Source: a virus
IMG/VR virus record: IMGVR_UViG_3300044811_000028
Coordinates: 1-30,086 of that record
Direction: 5' to 3' (one strand)
DNA: 30,086 nucleotides
Shown here: one piece after another, positions 21,020 through 28,170 of the stretch
How positions within the stretch are numbered: the stretch's first letter is position 1
How the letters are laid out: the number at the start of each line of letters is the position of its first letter
The notes under the pieces: model-generated
Seen by the model: only the letters and a program-made list of their open reading frames with translations
Database searches by the model: none
What the model was told of the DNA's origin: nothing
Made by a program: the position numbers and the translations under genes

Positions 21020-22051
21020 CTATACCCCTTTCCAGTAGCTAATATTGATAAATGCAGTACCTGCTCCAACAAAATGATAGATAAGCTCAGAATTAGTACC
21101 TGTAACAAATGCTGGGACTATACGTTTTGATATCCCCCCATTAGGAGAAAACGCTCCTCCTGCCAAAACACCTGTCCCCTGAATAACTGATCCTGCAAGA
21201 ATACGTACATCTGCTGTTCCTGTTTGCATAACAATATCAACACCTGAAATATAATGCTTTGTACCTGCCCCTGAGACTGCTGATAATGTCCCAAAGAACG
21301 AGCCTCCTGCGGTGCCAAGGGTCCCAAATTGTAGTGTTGCTGGCACTGGTGTAGGATCAAGCTTTACGGTACCTGATTCTAATGTGCCGACGTTTGAAAG
21401 CCGTGTTACGGTACCGGTGAGAATATTTATTGATCCATTTGTAAGATTAGAAACAGTGGTAACTGTTGAAACAAGCGTTGTGGTTCCCGTGAGGATGTTA
21501 ATACTGCCATTAGTCAAATTTGTAACGACTCCCACTCCCGTGGTTGTTCCTGAAGATTGCAGCGTACCCGTTAAGATATTAATTGATCCTTGGGTTACAT
21601 TACTAACGACACCAACGCCAGTTGTAGTACCGCTTGATTGCAAGGTTCCTGTCAATATGTTTATTGAGCCATTATTGATATTAGCAACTGTCCCAAGAGT
21701 TTGCTGAGTTCCCGTAGCGATATTTACGGTAGTACCCGTATTGAGTACTGTTCCTCCTGCTAAATTTGAAACCTCTTTTATTGTCCCACCATTGGTGAAA
21801 GAACCAAGATTAGTAACTGAACCGAGTGTTCCGATTGTATTGAGTGTTCCCGCTGTAGGATTGCTTGCTGCACCTGCGTTCGTTGTCTCAACATACATTG
21901 CACCTGTGACAGGATTACCACCAAAAGTCATGGTTCGAGCTGATCCCGTCACATCTGCGGTTCCCAATGTGCCTTGTACACCTATAAGGGTAAATTGTTG
22001 ATTAGCATCAGTTCGAGAGGATTCTGCTACGGTTGGATCTACTTTAGCCAT
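21020..22051 (-). CDS. Fibre-like protein with 27-residue tandem repeats and a C-terminal beta domain, 343 aa
   Basis: The N-terminus (1-45) may be an anchor. Residues 124-215 contain four copies of NxxxGSINILTGT at 124, 151, 178 and 202, that is 27-, 27- and 24-residue spacing, with a repeated LQSSGTTTGVGVV linker. This is typical of beta-helical or triple-spiral fibre shafts. The C-terminal 90 residues (HYISGVDIVMQTGTADVRIL and onward) read as a beta sandwich, possibly the tip, and resemble the end of the 12040-12561 protein. It lies between small head genes, so a head fibre is as likely as a tail fibre. Confidence 0.65.
   Translation of the reverse strand: MAKVDPTVAESSRTDANQQFTLIGVQGTLGTADVTGSARTMTFGGNPVTGAMYVETTNAGAASNPTAGTLNTIGTLGSVTNLGSFTNGGTIKEVSNLAGGTVLNTGTTVNIATGTQQTLGTVANINNGSINILTGTLQSSGTTTGVGVVSNVTQGSINILTGTLQSSGTTTGVGVVTNLTNGSINILTGTTTLVSTVTTVSNLTNGSINILTGTVTRLSNVGTLESGTVKLDPTPVPATLQFGTLGTAGGSFFGTLSAVSGAGTKHYISGVDIVMQTGTADVRILAGSVIQGTGVLAGGAFSPNGGISKRIVPAFVTGTNSELIYHFVGAGTAFINISYWKGV
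21380..21682 (-). repeat. Protein-level tandem repeats with diverged codons (within 21020-22051)
   Basis: Four units encode GSINILTGT with nearly identical residues, but the DNA of the units differs at many third positions. For example, the unit ends read differently while giving LQSSGTTTGVGVV twice. The repeats are therefore older than recent expansion, and selection appears to hold the protein. Two full units are identical over 20 or more residues. Confidence 0.7.
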
Positions 22052-22445
22052 TTGGCATCCTCACCTTCATTCGATTAGAGCGTCCAGGTATTGCTAAGTT
22101 AGGTTTAGGCTGTCTCTTCTCCTGATTCACAAATGATTTGGGTACACCGCGTTCTTGATACTGTTTAAAGGCACTAGTAGGCCGCTGTTGTTGTACCTGC
22201 TTAATCTGTTCACTAGCTGGCTTACCTTCTTTTTGCTTCGTGGGTTTTGGTGTCGGGATAGCATTTGCTCTGGTGATCCAAATCACTCGTTTTCCTGTCC
22301 CTCCTGCTGTTTCAACAATTGATGCATCAAAGCCATAGTACGAGAAGAAGTCACCGAATAACTTCTCGAATTGATAGCCACTTGACCAGCTCTCCGATGG
22401 ATCAAAGATCATATCGTATGATAATATTGCAATTTGCTTACTCAT
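22044..22445 (-). CDS. Hypothetical protein, 133 aa, with basic Gln/Pro-rich tail
   Basis: The first 57 residues look like a small alpha/beta domain (QIAILSYDMIFDPSESWSSG, then YQFEKLFGDFFSYYGFDASI and VIWITRANA). The remainder is a disordered basic tail with TKQKEGKPASEQIKQVQQQR and RSNRMKVRMPNG. No family is recognised. It overlaps the fibre-like gene by 8 bp and lies just after the portal-side small gene. A head-assembly accessory role is possible. Confidence 0.45.
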   Translation of the reverse strand: MSKQIAILSYDMIFDPSESWSSGYQFEKLFGDFFSYYGFDASIVETAGGTGKRVIWITRANAIPTPKPTKQKEGKPASEQIKQVQQQRPTSAFKQYQERGVPKSFVNQEKRQPKPNLAIPGRSNRMKVRMPNG

Positions 22446-22449
22446 AGTC

Positions 22450-22680
22450 TTATCCCAATCTGTTACGTGCTTTGTCGATTGCTGCTACTGAGTATGATTT
22501 GTTGGGATTGCCTTTTTGTTTTGCTTTATATCCCTTAGCAATTGCTTGTTTAGGCTTTTTAGCATCCATTCGATCTACCCCTTCCTCATGTCTCCTGTCA
22601 TTAGCTTTTACGCCAACAGGTTGCTCAGATGGCTGATCTTTAAGTGCATTCGCTACTTGATTCCAAAGTTGTGTATTCAT
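22450..22680 (-). CDS. Small basic hypothetical protein, 76 aa
   Basis: The protein has a polar N-terminus (MNTQLWNQVANALKDQ) and a basic middle (RMDAKKPKQAIAKGYKAKQK), and ends NKSYSVAAIDKARNRLG. It overlaps the portal stop by ATGA. It is small and basic and may bind DNA or another head protein. I recognise no family. Confidence 0.45.
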   Translation of the reverse strand: MNTQLWNQVANALKDQPSEQPVGVKANDRRHEEGVDRMDAKKPKQAIAKGYKAKQKGNPNKSYSVAAIDKARNRLG

Positions 22681-24848
22681 GATTCTCCTCCCTTCTTTTG
22701 GATTTGTTTTTCCTTTATTGATAGTTCTTGTTGTTTATGTGATAACGCTGCATGTTTACTGATCTGCTCTGTTGCAGCAGGTGAAAGTGTTTGTGAAGGT
22801 GTAAGCCCTGCTTGTGCCTCCATCTGTCTTTTAATATCTTCAGGCGCATCTTTGTATGGAATTGGTGCAAGTTCAGGATTATCAGGGATAGGACTTTGTG
22901 CCGCCTGTTGAATATTCTTTGTTAACCCTGCATCTTTAAGTGCTGATAATGTACCCATCTTATTTTCCATAATACGCTTATCCGATGCTTCTTGTCCAAC
23001 TTCTCCCGCATCTTGTAATGCTTCAAGAATTGCACTCTTCATCTGCATAGTCTGTGCTTCTCCCATACCTGCTGTTAATCCTTCAATATCGAGTGCATCC
23101 ATAAATTCAGAGGTATTGCCAAACTGATAGGTTTCGAGATACTTCTGGATAACGGGCTTGAGTGCTGCTGGATTTACCACCCCTGCTTGTGTGTATTGCA
23201 ACATCGTATTAATAAGATCCTGCATGGATTCTTTCTTCCCAGCTCTTGTATACGCCATTCCGTTCTCTATCTCAATATTAACCTTAGTATTCTTTGAAAG
23301 GGTGACAAGGTTCTCGGGTGTTTCGATCTTCTTACTTTTACGTCTAGCAAGTGCCTCTTTGCCAATAACTCGGAAATGATTAGTACTGCCTGATTTTGTA
23401 TAGGATACTGCTTTAGGTGTAACAAAGTGATCATCAGCAATCCTAAACATTTTAAGCCCAATACGACGACATACCTCCTTGAGTCTCCTATGTGCTATCA
23501 CTAAGTTACTATATTCTTGCTCTTTGAGTGATTCAATAGCAGCATGTGCCTTCACTCCCGTTGGAATCTTCCCCAAGGTTGTTGAAACCCCCTGTTCTTC
23601 GATAAATGAAGTAAGTAAGTTCATAAACTCAAATGTCCATTGCCCCGGTGAGGCGAGATTTGCCTGTTCTGGGGGCTTTTGATCGTATTCAATGACTTGC
23701 CCTCCGGCGATATTGTTGATTCTGAACTGTTCCCCGCGGTGCTTCAGCCAGATACCCGTTACCATGGTGTGAAAATAGCGTTCCATGCGTGAGACTGCTG
23801 AATCAAGGGATTTATTGGCATCCTTAAAGCGCTCAATCAGTGGTACTGCATACAATGGGCCTGGTTCAAACCGTACATCAACGTAAGGATATTCATCCAT
23901 ATTGAGATAGGTGTCCTTGAGTACCTGTCCTGAGGCCGTAAAGATCTGTCTAATGATACAATCGCCTTCTTTGCGGTCCTTTAGAATAATAGCCGCATCC
24001 TTTTGCTTCTTGATGCGTTTCATATTGTCTTCATTCAAGTATTCCTTCATAAAAGCCTCATATTGTATGGCTGTACCTGCCAGATCAGAGGAAGAATCAC
24101 GTCCATACCGTGCTCGCATGTATGCTTGCTTGATCTCTGATTCAGCAGCCTTATTATCTGGCATGACTTTACTCCGGGCTATCTCATCAAAATCAGTATT
24201 GGACTTAATTTGGGAAACAAGCTGTGGTGTTGCCTCAATAATGAAGGGAAGATCTTCAAGATTGGTGTAGGAACCGATCAGATAAAGGTCAAATGCATCT
24301 TTTACCGAGTGACGAATATTCCCATAACGATCAGGCCATATCTTAATGTAAGAAATAGAATGTTTAGCGGTTAAAATGACAGCTAAAGCGAGCTTTTCTA
24401 GGAGGGTTTCACCTGATGCGTCAGCCTCTCGCCATTCTTCTTCGAGCCAGAATCCGCGACGTTCTGCTTCTTGTTTTGCTTGCTTTTCAAGGAGCTTCTG
24501 GGTTTGCTCATCTTGCCCCGAAGGTACTTCTTCAGGATAAACTGTTGGTGTAGGATCGGAACTTAAGAGAAGGTTTGCGATACCCCTAATCTGTCTGGAT
24601 GCTTTAGGAATAGCCCGTTGCGGTGTATAGATCGTAGCTCGTTCTGAAAGATCAACGATTTTGTTAGTAGTTCTGGATAAGTAGCGGAAATGGAATCCGT
24701 CGTCAAAGAAGTTGTTATCATACCAGCGTCTTTCATGTATCCGACGATGATTATACGCCACAATACGATTCGCTTCAATGGTCTGAGCCATATCCTTCGT
24801 ATCAGTAGATGATGTATCGTAATCTTGGTCTTGTATTTTATCTGCCAT
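22677..24848 (-). CDS. Portal protein, podovirus type, 723 aa
   Basis: Long and mainly helical with the features of large portals from short-tailed phages. There is an N-terminal RIHERRWYDNNFFDDGFHFR, a region with ATIYTPQRAIPKASRQIRGI, a DAFDLYLIGS segment typical of portal wings, and the strand YPYVDVRFEPGPLYAVPLIE. A stem/crown helix region follows (KDANKSLDSAVSRMERYFHT), and the protein ends with Gln-rich helices (SHKQQELSIKEKQIQKK). A 12-mer of this would form the DNA channel at one capsid vertex and receive TerL. Length and gene order (TerS-TerL-portal-scaffold-capsid) support it. The start overlaps the upstream stop (TAATG). Confidence 0.85.
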   Translation of the reverse strand: MADKIQDQDYDTSSTDTKDMAQTIEANRIVAYNHRRIHERRWYDNNFFDDGFHFRYLSRTTNKIVDLSERATIYTPQRAIPKASRQIRGIANLLLSSDPTPTVYPEEVPSGQDEQTQKLLEKQAKQEAERRGFWLEEEWREADASGETLLEKLALAVILTAKHSISYIKIWPDRYGNIRHSVKDAFDLYLIGSYTNLEDLPFIIEATPQLVSQIKSNTDFDEIARSKVMPDNKAAESEIKQAYMRARYGRDSSSDLAGTAIQYEAFMKEYLNEDNMKRIKKQKDAAIILKDRKEGDCIIRQIFTASGQVLKDTYLNMDEYPYVDVRFEPGPLYAVPLIERFKDANKSLDSAVSRMERYFHTMVTGIWLKHRGEQFRINNIAGGQVIEYDQKPPEQANLASPGQWTFEFMNLLTSFIEEQGVSTTLGKIPTGVKAHAAIESLKEQEYSNLVIAHRRLKEVCRRIGLKMFRIADDHFVTPKAVSYTKSGSTNHFRVIGKEALARRKSKKIETPENLVTLSKNTKVNIEIENGMAYTRAGKKESMQDLINTMLQYTQAGVVNPAALKPVIQKYLETYQFGNTSEFMDALDIEGLTAGMGEAQTMQMKSAILEALQDAGEVGQEASDKRIMENKMGTLSALKDAGLTKNIQQAAQSPIPDNPELAPIPYKDAPEDIKRQMEAQAGLTPSQTLSPAATEQISKHAALSHKQQELSIKEKQIQKKGGES

Positions 24849-25135
24849 TAGGTTACCTCTTGATCTGCCACCTTATTATTGAGCATTGCCTGTATATGAC
24901 TATCAAATCCTTCCTCACTTAATTGATCCATGGGTATTAAATCAGGATCTTGTGGTCCATTGACCTCAGGTTTAATTTGGGTGTTCTCAGCTAAGGTGCG
25001 ATTCACATATTCCTGCGAATCTTTCGCAAGGAGTGCATTGATCAGCTTTGATATCTTTCGTTCCTGTTCACGAATATACCAACCAAAGCCTACAAGAAGC
25101 GCTATTATAATGATTGCAAAGATGATTTCTGTCAT
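24848..25135 (-). CDS. Small membrane-anchored protein between portal and terminase genes, 95 aa
   Basis: A single N-terminal helix (TEIIFAIIIIALLVGFGWYI) is followed by a charged stretch (REQERKISKLINALLAKDSQ) and an acidic, Pro-rich tail (NGPQDPDLIPMDQLSEEGFD). It is probably anchored in the inner membrane with the bulk in the cytoplasm. No SD is visible before ATG 25135, and the 73-bp gap upstream holds only a short GGGTTAATACCC palindrome. No family is recognised. Confidence 0.5.
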   Translation of the reverse strand: MTEIIFAIIIIALLVGFGWYIREQERKISKLINALLAKDSQEYVNRTLAENTQIKPEVNGPQDPDLIPMDQLSEEGFDSHIQAMLNNKVADQEVT

Positions 25136-25210
25136 ATAGTATTTTGTGTCTTATGCCTACGAGTAACGATATTTGCGCCGTCTATCAACTTTGGGTATTA
25201 ACCCATAATA

Positions 25211-25636
25211 TTATTTGATCATATGTCGCATCGGCCAGTAGGTTTTGAACGGATTTGGGATCTTGAAGAAATCAGGACCATAGAACTTCATATCAGGCAG
25301 ATCAAAGAACTTATATTTACGTGTGAAGATATGCACATAGACGGGTACACCCTGGAATTCGTATTTGAAGCCTTTATCATCCCATGATTCAAATCTCCAT
25401 ACAAGGAACAATGACTTGATTTCAGGTGTCAGATTGCGCTGCGGGATACCCCATTCAAGTTTATCTACCTGTAGATCATTCCCATTGAAGCCATCAACGC
25501 CATCAACTAATTGCTTAGCTGCGTCACCAAGAAGTACATAAGGAAGCATGGCACGTTCAGCTACATCATAAATGTCACGCATTGCTGCGTTCACATCCCA
25601 CGCAGAAAGATAATATTTCTCTTTAGAAGATGTCAT
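25211..25636 (-). CDS. Hypothetical protein with nucleotidyltransferase-like features, 141 aa
   Basis: I chose ATG 25636 (MTSSKEKYYLSAWDVNAAMR), which overlaps the TerL stop by 14 bp. The longer frame lies inside the terL coding region. The segment YVLLGDAAKQLVDG, then FNGNDLQVDKLEWG could be a G-x-acidic nucleotidyltransferase-type core, followed by strands VPVYVHIFTRKYKFFDLPD. It ends FKTYWPMRHMIK. This is a weak match to minimal nucleotidyltransferases, and no catalytic acid pair is certain. It could modify sugars or nucleotides, or be a virion factor. Confidence 0.5.
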   Translation of the reverse strand: MTSSKEKYYLSAWDVNAAMRDIYDVAERAMLPYVLLGDAAKQLVDGVDGFNGNDLQVDKLEWGIPQRNLTPEIKSLFLVWRFESWDDKGFKYEFQGVPVYVHIFTRKYKFFDLPDMKFYGPDFFKIPNPFKTYWPMRHMIK

Positions 25637-26981
25637 CGCTTGCTTGTTCAAACTGTGAGAATCCATCTGATTCGTCGTTATTGTCGCGTTCATATCGTTG
25701 TCTTGCCCGTATAAAGGCTATTTGTGTTGGTGTCGGTTCCTTGGCTGTTGCACTCACCATAAGCGGTGAAAGCATCCGTATTGCCAATGCATCAGCTATT
25801 ACTACATCATCATGATAGCCATCAGGTGCACCGTATTGATATCTGCCTGTTGGTCCCCTCTTATAACTAAAGTTCTCATATTCAAAAAGTGAGTATTCCT
25901 GATAGAACATGGTGAATTTCTTCTGTTCAATCCATATTCCTAGCTTCTCAATCAGTTCCTGTTTAACTGGCTGACTGATCTTCACAGGCTCAATTGCAAC
26001 ACCAGCTCTTGAGAGATCGTCTGCTATTGGATCACCCAAGCCTGTTGCATCAATAGCAACAAGGGCCTTATTGTAATGATCAGCGATAGCCTTAATCTTC
26101 CCCTTTTGTATCGGCCATTCCAAATGTTGGAATCTAGCTGAATATACTAAATGGTTATCTTCCTGATCATAGACCCGTATCACGGTCCAGTCCTGTGACT
26201 TTGCTAGATCAACACCCATCACATACATATGGTGCTGCTGTGGTGCTCGTGGCTGTCCTACCATGACCTGTCTTACGCCGCGAAATACTTGTCCCTCACC
26301 TTCAAGGAAAGCACATTCGTATTCTTGATTAAAGATATCAACCGTTGTGGTTCGCTTAGATTCCTCAAGCTGATCCATCGGTATAACACCCGACTCACTC
26401 GCTTTTAAAATATATGATTTCCACTCATGATGCCCTTCTTGTCCCCGCAAATAGAAGCTATAGAGGTGATTTCTCCCCTTTGGTGTACCGATAAACCAGA
26501 CCCATCCTCCATTAGCACGAACGATAGGCTCTAGTACCTGCCACGCCTCAAACTTCATATCTGCGAATTCATCAAGTACTAAGCCATATGGGCCAGCACC
26601 ACGGAGTGTATCAGGTTCATCTGCTCCTTTTAATTGAAGCACTGAGCCATTCTTAAAATACACAACAAGTTCTTGCTCATTTGTCTTAGCAATGAGTTCT
26701 TTAGGTATAATATTAAAGAGCATTGTTGGATCACGCCAGATAGCGTCCTTAGCTTCTACCTTCGTTGGGAAGATATGCCAATAGACTGCTGCTCTAAGCT
26801 GTGTCCACTTTACTAACTGATTGATTGCTGTCGTTGTCTTGCGGGCTCGCCTGTGCCAGATCAGTACTTTGAATCTCTGCGGGTCCATAAGGAGTACTTC
26901 CCGTTGATGTGGCAGTAGATGCTCCAAGCGCGGAAACGTAATCTGCCCCTGAGATGATATTGAGTTTAATTGGTCCACCAT
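25623..26981 (-). CDS. Terminase large subunit (TerL), 452 aa
   Basis: The ATPase domain has Walker A at about 41-51 (IWHRRARKTTT, without the usual Gly, as in some phage terminases), Walker B VLDEF (Asp137-Glu138) and a coupling GTPKG motif (about 165-169). The nuclease domain has YVMGVDLAKSQDWTVI, LVAIDATGLGDP and YHDDVVIADALA, which supply the RNase H-like acidic residues. The complex packages DNA into the prohead and cuts concatemers. A strong AGGAG ribosome site precedes ATG 26981 even though it lies inside terS, giving a 188-bp out-of-frame overlap that covers Walker A. Confidence 0.93.
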   Translation of the reverse strand: MVDQLNSISSQGQITFPRLEHLLPHQREVLLMDPQRFKVLIWHRRARKTTTAINQLVKWTQLRAAVYWHIFPTKVEAKDAIWRDPTMLFNIIPKELIAKTNEQELVVYFKNGSVLQLKGADEPDTLRGAGPYGLVLDEFADMKFEAWQVLEPIVRANGGWVWFIGTPKGRNHLYSFYLRGQEGHHEWKSYILKASESGVIPMDQLEESKRTTTVDIFNQEYECAFLEGEGQVFRGVRQVMVGQPRAPQQHHMYVMGVDLAKSQDWTVIRVYDQEDNHLVYSARFQHLEWPIQKGKIKAIADHYNKALVAIDATGLGDPIADDLSRAGVAIEPVKISQPVKQELIEKLGIWIEQKKFTMFYQEYSLFEYENFSYKRGPTGRYQYGAPDGYHDDVVIADALAIRMLSPLMVSATAKEPTPTQIAFIRARQRYERDNNDESDGFSQFEQASDDIF

Positions 26982-27201
26982 TTTCTCCTGTTATTTCTAC
27001 TGCTTTAATATCTGGTATTGATTTATCAATAAGTGTTTTTGCAGCGCCCATTTTAAGTGACTCATTTCGTGAATTGTGCATGATATCCACAAGGCAGTCA
27101 ATTGCTTCAAGGGTAAAGTTTTGGATATATGATTGCAGGGTTCCTCGGCTTGGTGTAGCCCCTGGAAGCTTAGCCTTCTGCGTAGTTGTTTTTTCAGCCA
27201 T
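26794..27201 (-). CDS. Terminase small subunit-like protein (TerS), 135 aa
   Basis: I prefer ATG 27201 (MAEKTTTQKAKLPG). The upstream extension reads through the leader hairpin and would be non-coding. The N-terminal half is helical and basic (SYIQNFTLEAIDCLVDIMHN, then ESLKMGAAKTLIDKSIPDIK), like TerS recognition helices. ITGENGGPIKLNIISGADYV follows, and the C-terminus is polar (AQASPQDNDSNQSVSKVDTA). It lies directly before terL, and its last 62 codons are also read as TerL in another frame. TerS usually forms a ring that binds pac/cos DNA and controls packaging. Confidence 0.75.
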   Translation of the reverse strand: MAEKTTTQKAKLPGATPSRGTLQSYIQNFTLEAIDCLVDIMHNSRNESLKMGAAKTLIDKSIPDIKAVEITGENGGPIKLNIISGADYVSALGASTATSTGSTPYGPAEIQSTDLAQASPQDNDSNQSVSKVDTA

Positions 27202-27212
27202 ATTGTAAGCAT

Positions 27213-27286
27213 AAAAAAAGACCCGTCGCATGTGCGTAGGTCTTAATCCTTCTTTCAATAGTATATCTTTCTTGAAATATTGTCAA
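27213..27286 (-). promoter_or_regulatory. Promoter with promoter-proximal hairpin and T7 run (copy 4) before the terminase genes
   Basis: The -35 TTGACA (27286-27281), a 17-bp spacer and the -10 TACTAT (27263-27258) are present. Then come TGAAAGAAGGATTAAGACC, a stem AAGACC/GGTCTT (27244-27218, with an inner CGC-ACAT-GCG) and seven T (27219-27213). An ATG directly after the T run (27212) is out of frame with terS, which starts 11 bases later. Confidence 0.8.
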
Positions 27287-27299
27287 ATAATGGTATTCT
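27272..27299 (+). promoter_or_regulatory. Possible plus-strand promoter overlapping the terminase promoter
   Basis: TTGAAA (27272-27277), a 16-bp spacer and TATTCT (27294-27299) with a preceding TGG (extended -10) are present. It overlaps the minus -35 (27281-27286), so RNA polymerase could use only one direction at a time. It would drive the 27325 gene. Confidence 0.5.
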
Positions 27300-27324
27300 T
27301 AATTGTGAGAGGGGGTGAGTATCT

Positions 27325-27540
27325 ATGGATGATGTACAAAGAACGCCTGTTACGCCGCAACCAGCAGAGCCTAGTGAGAAGAAGAAAGAGTCTGAAGTGA
27401 AAGAGACAAAGAAGAAGATAATCCTTACTGCTGAGGAAAAGGAGCGATTACTATCACTCAAGGATCGTGGCAATATGTCACAACCTGAAGCTCGTGAATA
27501 TCATGAGTTATTGAAGAAAGAGGAGGAAGCTACGAAATAG
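27325..27540 (+). CDS. Charged hypothetical protein, 71 aa
   Basis: ATG 27325 is preceded by a GAGGGGGTGAG ribosome site at good spacing. The sequence is Pro/Glu/Lys-rich (PQPAEPSEKKKESEVKETKK) and ends with a helical KERLLSLKDRGNMSQPEARE and EEEA segment. It is likely disordered with a C-terminal helix. No family is recognised. It is the only plus-strand gene in the right part of the window and overlaps the convergent 27530-27697 gene by 11 bp. A regulator role is possible but unproven. Confidence 0.5.
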   Translation: MDDVQRTPVTPQPAEPSEKKKESEVKETKKKIILTAEEKERLLSLKDRGNMSQPEAREYHELLKKEEEATK

Positions 27541-27697
27541 TTAGCTCGAAGTCTTTTTCATCATATTTGGTGATAATTTTAGCGAACTCTATGGGGGAGA
27601 TATTGACTTCAAAGATAAGTTCTGCGGTATTATACTTCGGATCGAGTATCTTACTTCGTATTTTCCCCATAGATGACTTTGAGAGTACAGCTTTCAT
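27530..27697 (-). CDS. Small hypothetical protein, 55 aa
   Basis: ATG 27697 overlaps the stop of the transketolase C-subunit gene (ATGA). The peptide begins MKAVLSKSSMGKIRSKILDP and has an alpha/beta-type end (TAELIFEVNISPIEFAKIIT, then a KYDEKDFELTIS tail). No motif or family is recognised. Coupling to the sugar genes is the main evidence. It overlaps the convergent plus-strand gene at the 3' ends. Confidence 0.5.
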   Translation of the reverse strand: MKAVLSKSSMGKIRSKILDPKYNTAELIFEVNISPIEFAKIITKYDEKDFELTIS

Positions 27698-28170
27698 CGA
27701 CGTAGTGAAATAAAAGTCGGATTAAGTGTATTGATTGCTGTTTGTAATACTCCTTGTAATTCCTCTTTATCTTCTGGATACCATTGAATGATATTCTCCT
27801 GAGTCGATAGTATAGTGAATATATCTCGGGCATCATGGGAATAGCCATCATCTTTTGAGTAATCGTCATCTCGTCCTGCGCCTATTAAAAGAACATGTAG
27901 ATTCTCATAGTTAATATAAGTCCTGATTGTTTCAAACCCCCGCAAGAGAAATGGTGTAATGGTATAGCAAACAGGTATTTTCTTCTCATAAGCAAGTCCT
28001 ACAGCGATATCAAGCATTGTTTGCTCTGATGCCTCGCAGTTTATTGCTCTATTCGGATATTTTTCGAGAAACTCATCAACTCGTGGATAGCCGAGGCCGC
28101 CGAAAAGAAGATAAATATCCTTATTCTGCTCCATAGCGTTATCTAAAATATCAAAAAATTCCTTCTTCAT
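27694..28170 (-). CDS. Transketolase-like C-terminal (pyrimidine-binding) subunit, 158 aa
   Basis: It matches the Pyr domain of transketolases. A catalytic-type Glu lies in INCEASEQTMLDIAVGLA (Glu46 or Glu49), followed by IPVCYTITPFLLRGFETIRT and VLLIGAGRDDDY. The last transketolase domain is absent or replaced by a short tail (ENIIQWYPED, then NPTFISLRR), so it is much shorter than the usual C half. It overlaps the N-terminal subunit gene by ATGA, so the pair should form an alpha2beta2-type ThDP enzyme moving a two-carbon unit between sugars. In phages this would feed nucleotide-sugar or surface-glycan synthesis. Confidence 0.82.
   Translation of the reverse strand: MKKEFFDILDNAMEQNKDIYLLFGGLGYPRVDEFLEKYPNRAINCEASEQTMLDIAVGLAYEKKIPVCYTITPFLLRGFETIRTYINYENLHVLLIGAGRDDDYSKDDGYSHDARDIFTILSTQENIIQWYPEDKEELQGVLQTAINTLNPTFISLRR

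Noticed and set aside
21312-21707. 131-aa open frame antisense to the fibre repeats
   Set aside because: Val/Pro-rich reading of the reverse of a Gly/Thr repeat. It is an artefact of the repeat composition.
25137-25210. Promoter or terminator in the gap before the portal-side membrane gene
   Set aside because: Only a 4-bp GGGT/ACCC palindrome and a weak TTGATA are seen. There is no T run and no consistent -10.
26997-27212. 71-aa frame starting at the ATG directly after the terminase leader T run
   Set aside because: It overlaps TerS in another frame, is Leu/Lys-rich without a motif, and TerS from 27201 has the better protein. It was kept only as a note because the ATG position matches the 12755 case.
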